In this document: positions 25,455-34,410 of the stretch, one piece after another
How the letters are laid out: each line of letters starts with the position of its first letter
Numbering within the stretch: position 1 is the first letter of the stretch
Assembly: GCA_030272585.1 (NCBI GenBank)
Contig: BSYQ01000002.1
Span: 4,898,001 to 4,962,000 of the forward strand
Origin: Bryopsis sp. KO-2023
Lineage: Eukaryota > Chlorophyta > Ulvophyceae > Bryopsidales > Bryopsidaceae
Direction of reading: 5' to 3'
Length of the DNA: 64,000 bases
The notes under the pieces: generated by a model
What the model saw: the letters and a program-made list of their open reading frames with translations, nothing else
The model's database searches: none
What the model was told of the DNA's origin: nothing
Translations under genes and position numbers: made by a program

Positions 25455-25540
25455 CATGTCATCGTTCGGCCCGCTGGTCAAGGGGATCTGCTAGAGGATC
25501 CCTGGCCACCAGGTCCCGGGTTCGAACCTTCACTCTCGAA
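25455..25540 (+). repeat. tRNA-derived, SINE-like sequence
   Basis: It has a near-consensus Pol III B box, GGTTCGAACC (25,519-25,528), and an A-box-like CCGCTGGTCAAGGGG upstream. Between them GGGATC...GATCCC can form an anticodon-like stem with an 8-base loop. The acceptor and T stems do not pair well, so this is not a functional tRNA. The block AGGTCCYRGGTTCGAAYC is shared with the tRNA-like pair in the element at 27,733-28,717. Confidence 0.45.
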
Positions 25541-25596
25541 TTGTCATGCGCCAGAGAGGTCGTAGTCGCCGGTGTTGAAACCGCTGGCGGGGTTTT

Positions 25597-25682
25597 GTTT
25601 TCGTTTTCGATTTTACTTTTTACCTTTTTTGGGGGGATTTTCGTTTTCGATTTTACTTTTTGCCTTTTTTTGGGGGATTTTC
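25597..25682. repeat. Tandem duplication of a T-rich unit, two copies
   Basis: A unit of about 45 bases (TTTTCGTTTTCGATTTTACTTTTTRCC plus a G run) occurs twice in succession. It is simple replication-slippage sequence. Confidence 0.8.
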
Positions 25683-26553
25683 ATGCATGTTCGGGAAAAA
25701 CTGCTGTTGTTTTTGGTGCCCTTGTGTGCGTGCGTGTTTTGTTGGATCCTGGATGTTTATGGTTCTGTTATAATTTGCACCAACCCACTTGGTTTCCCAA
25801 CAAAAGCGAAAAACCCCACAGCCAGCCCATCGGCCCATTCCTCAGGATCAGTCAGACTGTGGGTGCAGGAAGCACCCAATCACCACCCATCTACTTTTCC
25901 GATCAGCTTGGAAAAGCTGGTTTTGGCTGCACCCAACAGTCAGTCTGACTGACGTCCCTGACGTCCCTTTCGAGGGGCATTCCACATCTCCTTTGGCCAC
26001 CCTGACCAGCCACGTGTGGCGACATCCCATAAACACGCATGCAAGCCAGCAAACCAAAGCTTCCACACTTTCGTTCCCGAAAAGCCACTTGCTACCACCA
26101 TAAATTAATCAACTTGGCCTGATTCACCACCGAAAAAAAGCTGCCTGAAGCGAACCCACGTCCCTGAAGAGCGGCTCTTCCTCCGCTTCGGGGTGCCACG
26201 TCTTTTGACGCTGGGATTTAAGCCCCGCAAGGAAACTAACAACCCTGCTTGAAAAAGGAAAAAAAAAAAACAGGCAAGGCTCCCTCAGACTTGAAATCTT
26301 GAAACGCTGAGAACAAGCGCAACCGCGAGGCTAGCTCTTACTGGCCCATCGGTGACACAACAGTCAAATTTGGTTTTCCAGGTTGACGATTTTGGGTCCA
26401 CTCTGCTAGTTTCTTCTCTTCATCCTTTGGGATTCCTGGAGACCGTTTTCCGACATCTTTCATACCTCTGATGTCGTTTTCCGGAGGGTACGTGGTCTTG
26501 GTTGCACTTTCGAGCGTTTTTCGTGTGTGCTGCAGTCGTCCCAGTGGAATTTT

Positions 26554-26623
26554 TGCAGAATAAATCCTCTCAACGAAGCGATTTTCTGACTGAAGTCTCT
26601 GAAGTGGTCTGAAGTCCTCTGGT
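26554..26623 (-). repeat. Dispersed repeat family, copy 3 of 3
   Basis: It carries CAACGAAGCGATTTTCTGACTG in the same orientation as copy 1. The minus-strand translation has RLQSENRFVE in a 144-codon open frame (26,338-26,772) that is otherwise unrecognised. The other copies have the same LQSENRFVE peptide in frames broken by stops. Confidence 0.65.
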
Positions 26624-26997
26624 AAAACTGCAATGCGTGGCCCTGTGGTGGTGTGGACTGTCCCCAGGTCAGTGTTTCGAGTTCCCTCCACTCTTCTTCT
26701 GCTTTTGGAACACCCCTCGTTTCTGTCTCTCACTTTGATCTGGCAGACGACCGGAACAAGTTTGGTTTTCAAAGGTGGGAATTAAGACATGCAGGAGCTC
26801 CCTGTTCGGAAATGAAAAGCACAATGCAGTACATGTTTAAGGAGGAAAAGATTTTGTGTCAATTTTTCTACTGTTTTGCAATCAAGGAAGCATTGAAACA
26901 CAAAAAATATATGTATGGACATAACTGGATAGGACTAATAGAAATCTCATTGTTAAAAAATATTGTAGAAGCACAAGATAGATGATCTTTCAACACG

Positions 26998-27724
26998 CTA
27001 CTGTCGTCGACACCTTTTTTGCTTTTTCTTTTTAGGCAGGTCTTGTTTGGCCCCGTTCTTTTGCAAGGGGTACAGAGAGGGATTGAAGAAGCGCCTGGAG
27101 ATTGGCGACGAGGACGTCGACGAAGGATTGGACATAGGAGGGAGAGCCCAATGGAGAGCCAAGGAGGGTGATGCCAGCAGTGGGTCCAAAACAGCGAGGG
27201 ATAGCAGAAGGAAAGGGGTCCGAGGAGGGGGTGGAGGGCCAATAGAGGAAGCATTTGGGGAGCTGGAGCTGAAGTCTATAGGAGGGAGCGACCGCTTGGA
27301 GAGCTTGGAGGAAAGCATGGACCCCAGCAGGTGAGCCCAAGATAAGCCCATCATCCAGAAACCAAAGTGAAATAACCTGCAACACTCCATGTCCAAAGAA
27401 AACCGGGGGGGGGGGTAATGGGGGGGTGGGGAGAAGAGTGGGGAGAGGGGAAAGGGCAGCCAGACGGGGCTGGGTGGCCTGGAGGGGCTGCCTGGCTTCG
27501 GGAAACTGGTTGCTGAAGCAGGGGAGGAGTGGGAGAGGGACCAGGAACGGGAGAGGGGCCAGGAGTGGGAGAACGAGCAGAAGGGGGAGAGGGGTGAGCA
27601 GAGGAGGGTGGTGGGCCGGGAGGGACTGGCGGGTGCAAGGAAATGGGCTGCGGAGCAATTGGAAAGGTGGGAGAGGGGGCAGGAGTGGGAAGGGAAGGAC
27701 CAAATGGGGCTGGCTGGCTCGGGG
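26998..27724 (-). pseudogene. LINE reverse transcriptase, 3' part (FLDDG active-site motif)
   Basis: On the minus strand, FLDDG at 27,348-27,362 is the RT catalytic motif C (family form Y-x-D-D; Phe replaces Tyr). It is followed about 65 residues later by LLGSPLGS, the conserved glycine turn of LINE RTs, and then a leucine-rich thumb-like segment ending at about 27,035. Upstream lies an unusual Pro/Ser-rich stretch of about 110 residues encoded by G-rich plus-strand DNA. The frame with FLDDG differs from that continuing the upstream RT half; the likely indel site is the G10 tract near 27,404-27,413. It is the 3' half of the RT fragment at 28,726-28,945, split by the element at 27,733-28,717. 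Confidence 0.8.
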
Positions 27725-27732
27725 ACTGTTGC
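27725..27732. repeat. 8-bp target-site duplication, left copy (ACTGTTGC)
   Basis: Identical to 28,718-28,725, immediately outside the terminal inverted repeats of the GATC-rich element. Eight-base duplications are typical of hAT elements, though a few other superfamilies also make them. Confidence 0.85.
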
Positions 27733-28019
27733 CATACTATGGATCCGATCACGATCAGATCGATCTCCGATCAACCGGGAGACCGATCATGATCGTGATC
27801 GGCCGATCACCAATCTGATCGGTCGCCGATCAGGTCTGGCAGGGCCGATCATCGATCACGATCGGCCGATCAGGTGCCGACAGGGTGCGACGCTTGATCG
27901 AGATCGTGATCGGAGCTGCCGATCAGATCGGTATCATGATCAATTGATTCCGATCATGATCGGTCCATTGATCGGTCTTACGAAAATGCCCACAAGTCAC
28001 CACCCGAAGGTGTTTCTAG

Positions 28020-28095
28020 AGGTGTAAGGATTCGAATCTAGGACCTCACTGATTGGAATCAAGCAAATCAACGCTTGGACCACCCTGAGCCACGA
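28020..28095 (-). repeat. tRNA-like (class II/Ser-Leu style) sequence inside the foldback element, left arm
   Basis: Read on minus: A-box-like TGGCTCAGGGTGG (28,080-28,092) and B-box-like GATTCGAATCC (28,028-28,038), about 41 bases apart, ending in ACACCT. Stems are degenerate (the T stem pairs only in its inner three pairs), so a functional tRNA is unlikely. It is the inverted partner of 28,178-28,256. Confidence 0.6.
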
Positions 28096-28177
28096 TCACT
28101 AGGTCCTCCGTGTTATTATATACCTCAGTTTGTCGGACTGACTGATCAGGTATATAATGACACGGAGCACACTTTAA

Positions 28178-28256
28178 CCGTAGCTCAGAGTGGTCCAAGC
28201 GTCGATTTGCTTGATTCCAGTCAGTGAGGTCCTAGGTTCGAATCCTTACACCTCCA
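28178..28256 (+). repeat. tRNA-like sequence inside the foldback element, right arm
   Basis: A box TAGCTCAGAGTGG (28,181-28,193) and a consensus B box GGTTCGAATCC (28,235-28,245), ending ACACCTCCA. CAAGC/GCTTG can pair between them with an 8-base loop. The gene-internal Pol III promoter looks intact in sequence, better than in the left arm. It is probably a tRNA-derived SINE or tRNA pseudogene captured as an inverted pair. Confidence 0.6.
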
Positions 28257-28717
28257 GAAACACCTTCGGGTGGTGACTTGTGGGCATTTTCGTAAGACCG
28301 ATCAATGGACCGATCATGATCGGAATCTTAAATTAAATTCCGATCAATTGATCCATGGCCGATCATGGTCGGAGCTGATCCGATCAATCGGCGTTTCACC
28401 GATCTTGATCGACCGATCACGTGCCGACAGGTCGCGACGCTTGATCGTGGTCGTGATCGGGACCTGCCGATCAGATCGGTGATCGGGACCTGCCGATCAC
28501 GATCAAGCATTGATTGGCCGACCACGATCATCGATCAGAATTTGATCGGCCGATCCCGATCACGATCATCGATCATGATCGGTAAAAAAAAAAACAAAAA
28601 AAACCGATCATTTTTAGAATCATGTGGAACGAGATCGTGTTAGGTCAGATCAGTGAAACGACCTGTCCTGACATCGAAAATGGACGGCCGATCATTTCCG
28701 ATCACGTCCATAGTATG

Positions 28718-28725
28718 ACTGTTGC
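28718..28725. repeat. 8-bp target-site duplication, right copy (ACTGTTGC)
   Basis: Second copy of the duplication that flanks the GATC-rich element. Removing the element and one copy rejoins the LINE RT reading frame (Gln-Gln-Gln-Ser junction on minus). Confidence 0.85.
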
Positions 28726-28945
28726 TGGGGAATGGGAGTGGATGGGGCTGCTGAGGGAGGGGGGGGAGAGATATCCGGAGCAAGTGTGGTGTGGACTTCC
28801 CGGAGGGCTGCTGCGAGAGCGAGGAAGAAGAGGGCAGGTCGGAGAGGATCCCCCTGTTGGGCGCCAGAGGAACTGAGGAGCTGATGGGAGCTGCAGTACA
28901 GGGGGGAGGCAGCGCCATAAGGGCACATCCACCCGTGTACGCCTC
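28726..28945 (-). pseudogene. LINE reverse transcriptase, 5' part (QGDPL motif)
   Basis: The minus-strand translation has LLSSSGAQQGDPLRPALFFLALAA-like sequence with QQGDP at 28,846-28,860, the RT motif B of non-LTR elements (family form GxxQGDPL). The motif A region expected upstream (AFDxV) is absent: similarity stops near 28,940, where CG-rich sequence with repeated TACGC blocks begins, so the copy is 5'-truncated. It continues in frame across the TSD into the proline-rich region before FLDDG at 27,348-27,362. Confidence 0.75.
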
Positions 28946-29457
28946 CGCTTCCGCTTCATGCTGACGCGTAACGCATTAAAAAAATTGGACCCACCGGTCT
29001 ACGCGTACGCTTACGCAACTCATCCGTATACGCTTCCAGGCGTTGAGTCAAGGTGAAACAAGAAACTACTGTGGGAGGCATCGTGTTCTATTTGTGAGGT
29101 TGAGCCCTCTTGGATTTAAGACAGGAGCACTCTTTTGGTGCTCTATTTCAGAAAGGAGGGGGCCTGGATAACAGAAAGTTCTTTCTCCTATAAAGTGCCC
29201 ACAGTTTGTTGAGAGATCTATCCAGAACACAATTATAGGGAAATTTTTCACTGCAGATATTCTCTAGAATGTTGGGGTACTCTGATTTTTTCCAGAGCTG
29301 TCCAAAGGCCCACAGTTTGTTGAGGATATTCTATCAGAGATTTAAGACAATTGTAAATATATCCGAAAAAATAATAATCAGTAATAAAAAAATATTATAT
29401 AAAAAACAGAAAACATTATTAAAAAACCCATAAAAAAACCTGTAAAAATGTGACAGG
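28946..29457. other. Intergenic stretch upstream of the PIF transposase
   Basis: It holds a CGTACGC-rich segment (28,935-29,035), a small hairpin GAGCAC...GTGCTC (29,127-29,145), and a direct repeat GCCCACAGTTTGTTGAG at about 29,198-29,214 and 29,309-29,325. AT-rich sequence follows up to a possible splice acceptor TGTGACAG at about 29,450-29,457. I could not identify transposon terminal repeats here. Confidence 0.45.
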
Positions 29458-30729
29458 TTGGAAAAAAGAAGAAAGAGAAGAGAAAGGGAACGAAGGAGGA
29501 GAAACTATCAAAACGAAGAAGACGCAACAATCTTATGTGTGGCTCTCCATACATTGTATTCGGTCGTGCAAGGAAGTCGAGGCGGTTCTCGGATCGGAAA
29601 AGCGAAAAATATCGAACGCGGCTACACGGATGCCTATTCACGGCTCATGACCGATTACTTCATTCCGCAACCCCTCTTCGATAAAGAATCTTTTCGCACA
29701 AGGTACAGGATGCCAAGGGTCACTTTTTTGAGGATTGCCGCGGATTTTCTTCGGGAATATCCGTATTTTCGTCAAAAATCGGACTCGACGGGAAAATTAG
29801 GAATACACGGATATGTGAAACTCACGGTTGCTTTTAGGATTCTTGCTTATTCGGCACCATTAGATTCCATTGAAGATTCTTACAGAGTTTCTAGTACCGT
29901 TGCGTCGGAAGCTTTTAAACGCTTCACATATGGGATTGTTGAGCTTTACGGCATAGATTTTTTACGTCCCCCTACCCAATCAGAAGTCAAACATGAAATG
30001 CAAATTAACGCTAGGCGTGGTATGCCCGGGATGCTAGCGAGTTTGGAATGTACGCATCTCTATTGGAGTGCGTGCCCCACGCATTGGGCTGGGCAGTTTT
30101 TGGATCGGACAAAAAGAATCTCGATCGTAATCGAAGCCGTATGTTTTTCAAACTTGTTTGTTCCTTTCGTGAACGTGGGCAGCCCTGGGTCGCTCAACGA
30201 CCTGAATATTTTAGACGGAAGTCCATTTCAAACGGTGATGTTGAATGGGAATGGGAAAAACGCACGGTATAAGGTCAATGGTCAGGAGCATGACATGGCC
30301 TATTACCTTGTGGACGGCATATACCCATCATGGGCTTGCTTTGTATCCCCTATCTCCAACCCCACTAGTGCTAAAGAAAAGCACTTCACAACCGTTCAAG
30401 AATCTATTAGAAAAGATATCGAGCGATGTTTCGGGGTCTCGAAAAAAAAGTTTAGCATGTTGAGGGAATCATGTCGGTTGACAAGCCTTGAGGACATAAA
30501 GAAAATGGTCACCACATGTGTTTTACTACACAATATGGCAATTGTCCATGATTCTTCCGATAGAGACATTGATGATGATTTCGATGTGTCTTTTGCTGTT
30601 GACGGAACGGGGGATGCTTTTACAGATTTCTGTAATCTCGTGGAAAGGGTTGAAAACAAAGAAGAGAGTGTCCGAATAAAAAAGAACTTGATGGAATGTT
30701 TGTGGGAAAGGAAGGGCAATACTGGGTAG
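29458..30729 (+). CDS. PIF/Harbinger-type transposase (DDE_Tnp_4, plant transposon protein family)
   Basis: An open frame of 423 codons without stops. Order: a basic N-terminal segment; RGYTDAYSRLMTDYF followed by FRTRYRM (the family's DYF...FRRRFRM helix); a helix-turn-helix-like region with GKLGIHGYVKLTVAFRILAYSAPLDSIEDSYRVSS in pieces at about 115-150; then the catalytic core. Core motifs are LECTHLYWSACPTHWAGQF (family form LDCMHW-W-NCP, first Asp here Glu), SPGSLNDLNIL (second Asp), YLVDGIYPSWACF, and QESIRKDIERCFGVSKKKF (third acidic residue), then the LLHNM helix. No in-frame ATG occurs before Met at 29,644-29,652, so the N-terminus is either that Met or an upstream exon joined near 29,457. 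The usual Myb-like partner ORF is not seen. It is the only intact TE ORF in the window; the Asp-to-Glu change may reduce activity. Confidence 0.9.
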   Translation: MEKRRKRRERERRRRNYQNEEDATILCVALHTLYSVVQGSRGGSRIGKAKNIERGYTDAYSRLMTDYFIPQPLFDKESFRTRYRMPRVTFLRIAADFLREYPYFRQKSDSTGKLGIHGYVKLTVAFRILAYSAPLDSIEDSYRVSSTVASEAFKRFTYGIVELYGIDFLRPPTQSEVKHEMQINARRGMPGMLASLECTHLYWSACPTHWAGQFLDRTKRISIVIEAVCFSNLFVPFVNVGSPGSLNDLNILDGSPFQTVMLNGNGKNARYKVNGQEHDMAYYLVDGIYPSWACFVSPISNPTSAKEKHFTTVQESIRKDIERCFGVSKKKFSMLRESCRLTSLEDIKKMVTTCVLLHNMAIVHDSSDRDIDDDFDVSFAVDGTGDAFTDFCNLVERVENKEESVRIKKNLMECLWERKGNTG

Positions 30730-30855
30730 TATTCAGACATAGGGGACGATGGGATTGAGGCGGGACTTTTTTTGTGTTCTTTCGTTTCTATAATTATTTT
30801 TTGGAACGTTGTATGTGTGTGTGCGCATGTTTTGTGTTTGAACATCCAAATTACT

Positions 30856-30887
30856 AGCACTAGCTCCAAACGAAGCTAGTGCTATGA
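30856..30887. terminator. Perfect 11-bp stem hairpin downstream of the transposase
   Basis: TAGCACTAGCT and AGCTAGTGCTA flank an 8-base loop, 130 bases after the transposase stop. It could form a transcript 3' hairpin or be a sub-terminal motif of the element. No function is established. Confidence 0.4.
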
Positions 30888-31850
30888 GATCTCACGAAAC
30901 ATTGTGAAACAAAACCCGGTATTACAACAAGAATCATACCCCTAAAAAAAGGGGGAGTGACGGCGTCGAAATGAGTATGCCGAAATGTGTTCAAGAAACA
31001 TGACGTACCAAGAAAAGTTTAGAACAGGAACTCGGAAAAAAAACGCTTTTAGTAAGTGTGAATTCTTTCTTAGGCAGTATTGTCGGTCGGCTGTAACAAG
31101 CATAGTGAATATTTTGGAGGGTTGACTAGGCCTCCTTTTGATAACTTAGCCTTCCACAATTGAGATATTTTCGAGTTGACCTTAGTCTAGAGCATCACTC
31201 CCTACGATGAGGTGGGGCCACTTAACGTTATTGTAGGAAAAAGGAGTGGCTATGCGTAGTACGCTTCAGTCTAGTTGGACAACAATCCTTCTGTCGCTTT
31301 CTTAGATATCAAGTGATGTGATGCAAGATGGGTATATATGGAGGGGTGTTTGCTTGTATCCTAACCCTTCTCCAAATTTTAAGTCTCGTTTATGAAGAGG
31401 TTAAAGTTTTGGCAGCAACACAACAAATGTGACCCAAATTCAGATAGTACGATTCTTGTTGTCGACTGCTTGCACACAAATGCGAGCATCTCGACTCGAA
31501 ATACCGATACCAATTAAATACCCCTTTTCCCTTTCTAAATATGCAATACTATTATTGGCAAATGAATAGTACATTATTGTTTTATAAGCAGGGGCAGAGA
31601 GGATGATGTTTTATGCCAGACGCGCTAGAAAAACATGGCGGAACGCGGTGTCTTCCGTGTGGCTCAAAGAAGCAAGAGTAGGAGTTCTAAAGATCTATTT
31701 TACCCATGAATCGAAAAATCTTGAAAGTGAAAAAGAATGAATTGTGGTTCATGGTTTGTGGGGTGTGTGGATAATTAGAGATCGATAATAAGTTAATAGA
31801 TTATTAATAACGAATAAAAAAAGATGATAAATGAGATAAAAAAAGAATAT

Positions 31851-32245
31851 AATGAATGGGATTGAGATTTCCTAGAGTATGCGCAAGCCATTTGAAAGGT
31901 AGCAAGGGTTGTAGCCGAATCGAAAGATCAAGTTGAAAGCACGGTCTCATCGAAGAGAACAAGAGTTGATTTACGCTGCTTCGTCCAACAAGGATCAACC
32001 ATCACTTTCTCGATAGGTGCCTTGCTCGATTAAGTTGTTCGGTGATTTTGGGAGCAACTTTGGACACAGTAAAAAGTTTCTTTTTTTTTTAACATTATTA
32101 AAGCCGACAAAATGGACCCAAGGAGTTAAAGGAGGTGTTATGTGGGCCACACACACCTTAAGGAATGGGAATATCGAATAAAACAAGCGAGAACACGCAT
32201 CCACGCTTTGAGGGACAAGCTACAAAGGGAGAAGTTTCCCAGAAG
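31851..32245 (+). mobile_element. Unnamed repeat element, copy 2
   Basis: Diverged copy of 14,576-14,815 with about 150 extra bases in the middle (32,000-32,160). Shared blocks are listed under copy 1. The plus-strand frame IKQARTRIHALRDKLQREKFPRSS then stop is matched in copy 1 by IKQAGTRIHAFRNKLQKE. A basic helical C-terminus preserved in both supports a former ORF. Family unknown. Confidence 0.65.
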
Positions 32246-32249
32246 CTCG

Positions 32250-34400
32250 ATTTTTTCTGTTTAAATGCAAATGTTTTTTTTTTTGTTTACCACACATAGT
32301 GATGGAGAAGGTGACCAATCACCTCGGAAGGTTGTCGCGTAACCACCGGCCCACCTTTCCTAAAGAAACCGACCTTTGATAAAGATAGGGAAAATAATGA
32401 AGTCGAATAGTTTTGTTACATAGAGACGGATGAGTCGATCCGTGCAACTATAGTGACATGAATTTGTTCCCCTTGTTCGATGCTATTCGAGAAACTTCTT
32501 CTTTTTCGGAAGATCAATCGAATGAAGGATTGGATGGTATCTCAGGAAAAGGTTTCTAAGGGGAAAGATATGTCCAACCACACTTCTGAAATGCGACGAG
32601 GATGCGAAAGAAGTGCTCTCACGAAATAGAGTTACAGTTGCGGCCACAAGTAGAGCAAACGGGGATATGAAAAAGGCACCTAGAGGAGTATTATATCGTG
32701 TCAACTGAACAAAGAGAATCAAGTCACCCATTGTTTACAAGAACGTGAAATTTAGTAAATGAGATATAACGTAGCATTTTCGAGTGGAGAGCCACAATAT
32801 AGTGTTTTACTTTGTTAAAAGATCCATGTCTTGCATTCCCCCTCATATCCCCTTACAAACCGCCAGCCCCCACATCCACCATCTGGCAACATCTGAACTC
32901 GGCGTTAACTCACACCGTCGACGGTCGTTCTTGTGGCCAAGTGCTTCTTTCAGCAATAACAATTGAGGATGGCAGATCCGCGAGTTCTGGAACTGATTGA
33001 TCAAGTGTGCATGATTATTATTACGGTTATTATCTATGTTTTTTTCACCCACCTACAAGAAAACACTTATATTGTCGAGACACAAAGATGTGCTAGACAT
33101 CTGAATAACAAAAGTGCTGCACAAAGAATGAAAATCTTGAAAATGTGCAGAAATTTTGGTTTGATCAAATCTCTCTATATATAATTTTTTTAGTCACCAC
33201 CTGGCAGAATTGTTGTTTCTCCACCTGCCAACACCAGTAATGTTAAAAATTGAACTTCTATTTTATCTTACCGGGGGGAGGTCTTTCGTGGCACTGCCCT
33301 AATCAACGATCATGCTAGGGTCATACTAGAGTCATTTTTTCCAGTAAGTAATGACCTACCCCTTTCCGTAGCAGGGTAGGGAAATTGTTTCTTCCGCTCT
33401 GTCATTTTGTTATAAGGGGGATGTCAAGATTTCCACAGGGATTTGAGGGGATTGATGGTTGATCAAGTGGTGAAACATCGCAATTATTACATGCAAGTGT
33501 TGGAAAACTTTCGGCAGAGCGGCCACATAGTTGATAAAATAGAAGAGTACGCAAAAGTGACAAATGGAAGATTCGGGGAGCTGGCGAATCGCTTGGAAAA
33601 GAGAATGTACAATTTGAACATCGACGACCACAACATCAAAGAGTTATCATAAGAAAGGGTTAGAATTCCTTCAAACTTAGCAAAAACGTTGATGTTGGGG
33701 GAAGCTGTTAAACTAGAAAAAGTTCAAGATGATTTGGATTAGCCTATGGGCTTTGTAGTCAATCCTCGGGGAACCAAAAACATATTCTTTTTGCCGGTTG
33801 TTGTTATTTTGGAATTCAATTTTGATGCCAAAGAGAGTCGACGTCGGTTACGATGCTTCAGATTTGCTGTCGACGATTGCCTTTTCGTGAAAGTAAACTT
33901 TATGGGATCGTCCGGACAGAGGTCATTGGTATACGTCGATAAAACTCGGTACACAGATACTCAAATAGATCGTTTCACCGAGTCAAAAAAAGCGAGGGTT
34001 GAATCAACTAATGTGACGAAATCCCTACTCGTGATGTGCCTGTCGCATCGAGTTGGATAGATGGGGGAGAACGTAAAGGATGGCAAGATTTTAGGAGACA
34101 TCATTGGTATTAGGAAGAGGGAGCAAAAGTGGACTTGATTTTTTATTTTTATTTTTTTGGGGGGGTTCTCGTTGTTCATGAGGGTGGTTTGTTTATTTGT
34201 TTACGACCTCGTTTCTTTAAGTGGTGGTTTTAGTCTTGCATATTGTGATGTTTGTGTTTTACTTGTTGCTTAGAATAGCGGGTCGAGAAGGACCATCGTC
34301 CATTTTAGATGACGTCTTGCAACAAGATGTGCAAGGTCTTACACACGACGAAGAACATGAACAACGTTCACCTTCACCAGACACGAACATACTTGAACCT
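32250..34400. other. Stretch with only short unrecognised ORFs
   Basis: Plus-strand ORFs of 60-104 codons (32,963-33,184 with one hydrophobic segment; 33,443-33,652; 33,746-34,060) have protein-like composition but no motif I can name. Position suggests they may be broken upstream parts of the Helitron-like sequence that follows. Confidence in any product is low. Confidence 0.35.
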
Positions 34401-34410
34401 ATCCATGTGA

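Larger units (their letters stand above)
27733..28717. mobile_element. 985-bp non-autonomous GATC-rich foldback DNA transposon (8-bp TSD, hAT-like)
   Basis: Bounded by inverted repeats CATACTATGGA at 27,733 and TCCATAGTATG ending at 28,717 (the left one reads GGAT where the right reads ACGT), with ACTGTTGC duplicated on both sides. I count between 55 and 60 GATC sites, mostly as CCGATCA/TGATCGG, against about four expected by chance. These fill both flanks as short palindromes. The centre (27,957-28,302) is an inverted repeat with arms of about 160-175 bp, each carrying a tRNA-like sequence in opposite orientation. No transposase ORF is present, so mobilisation must be in trans. The insertion plus one TSD copy is 993 bp, a multiple of three, and splits a LINE RT ORF. 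Confidence 0.85.

Noticed and set aside
27047..28027. Plus-strand Gly/Arg-rich ORFs through the RT and GATC-rich element
   Set aside because: Antisense shadows of the LINE RT and the palindromic element.
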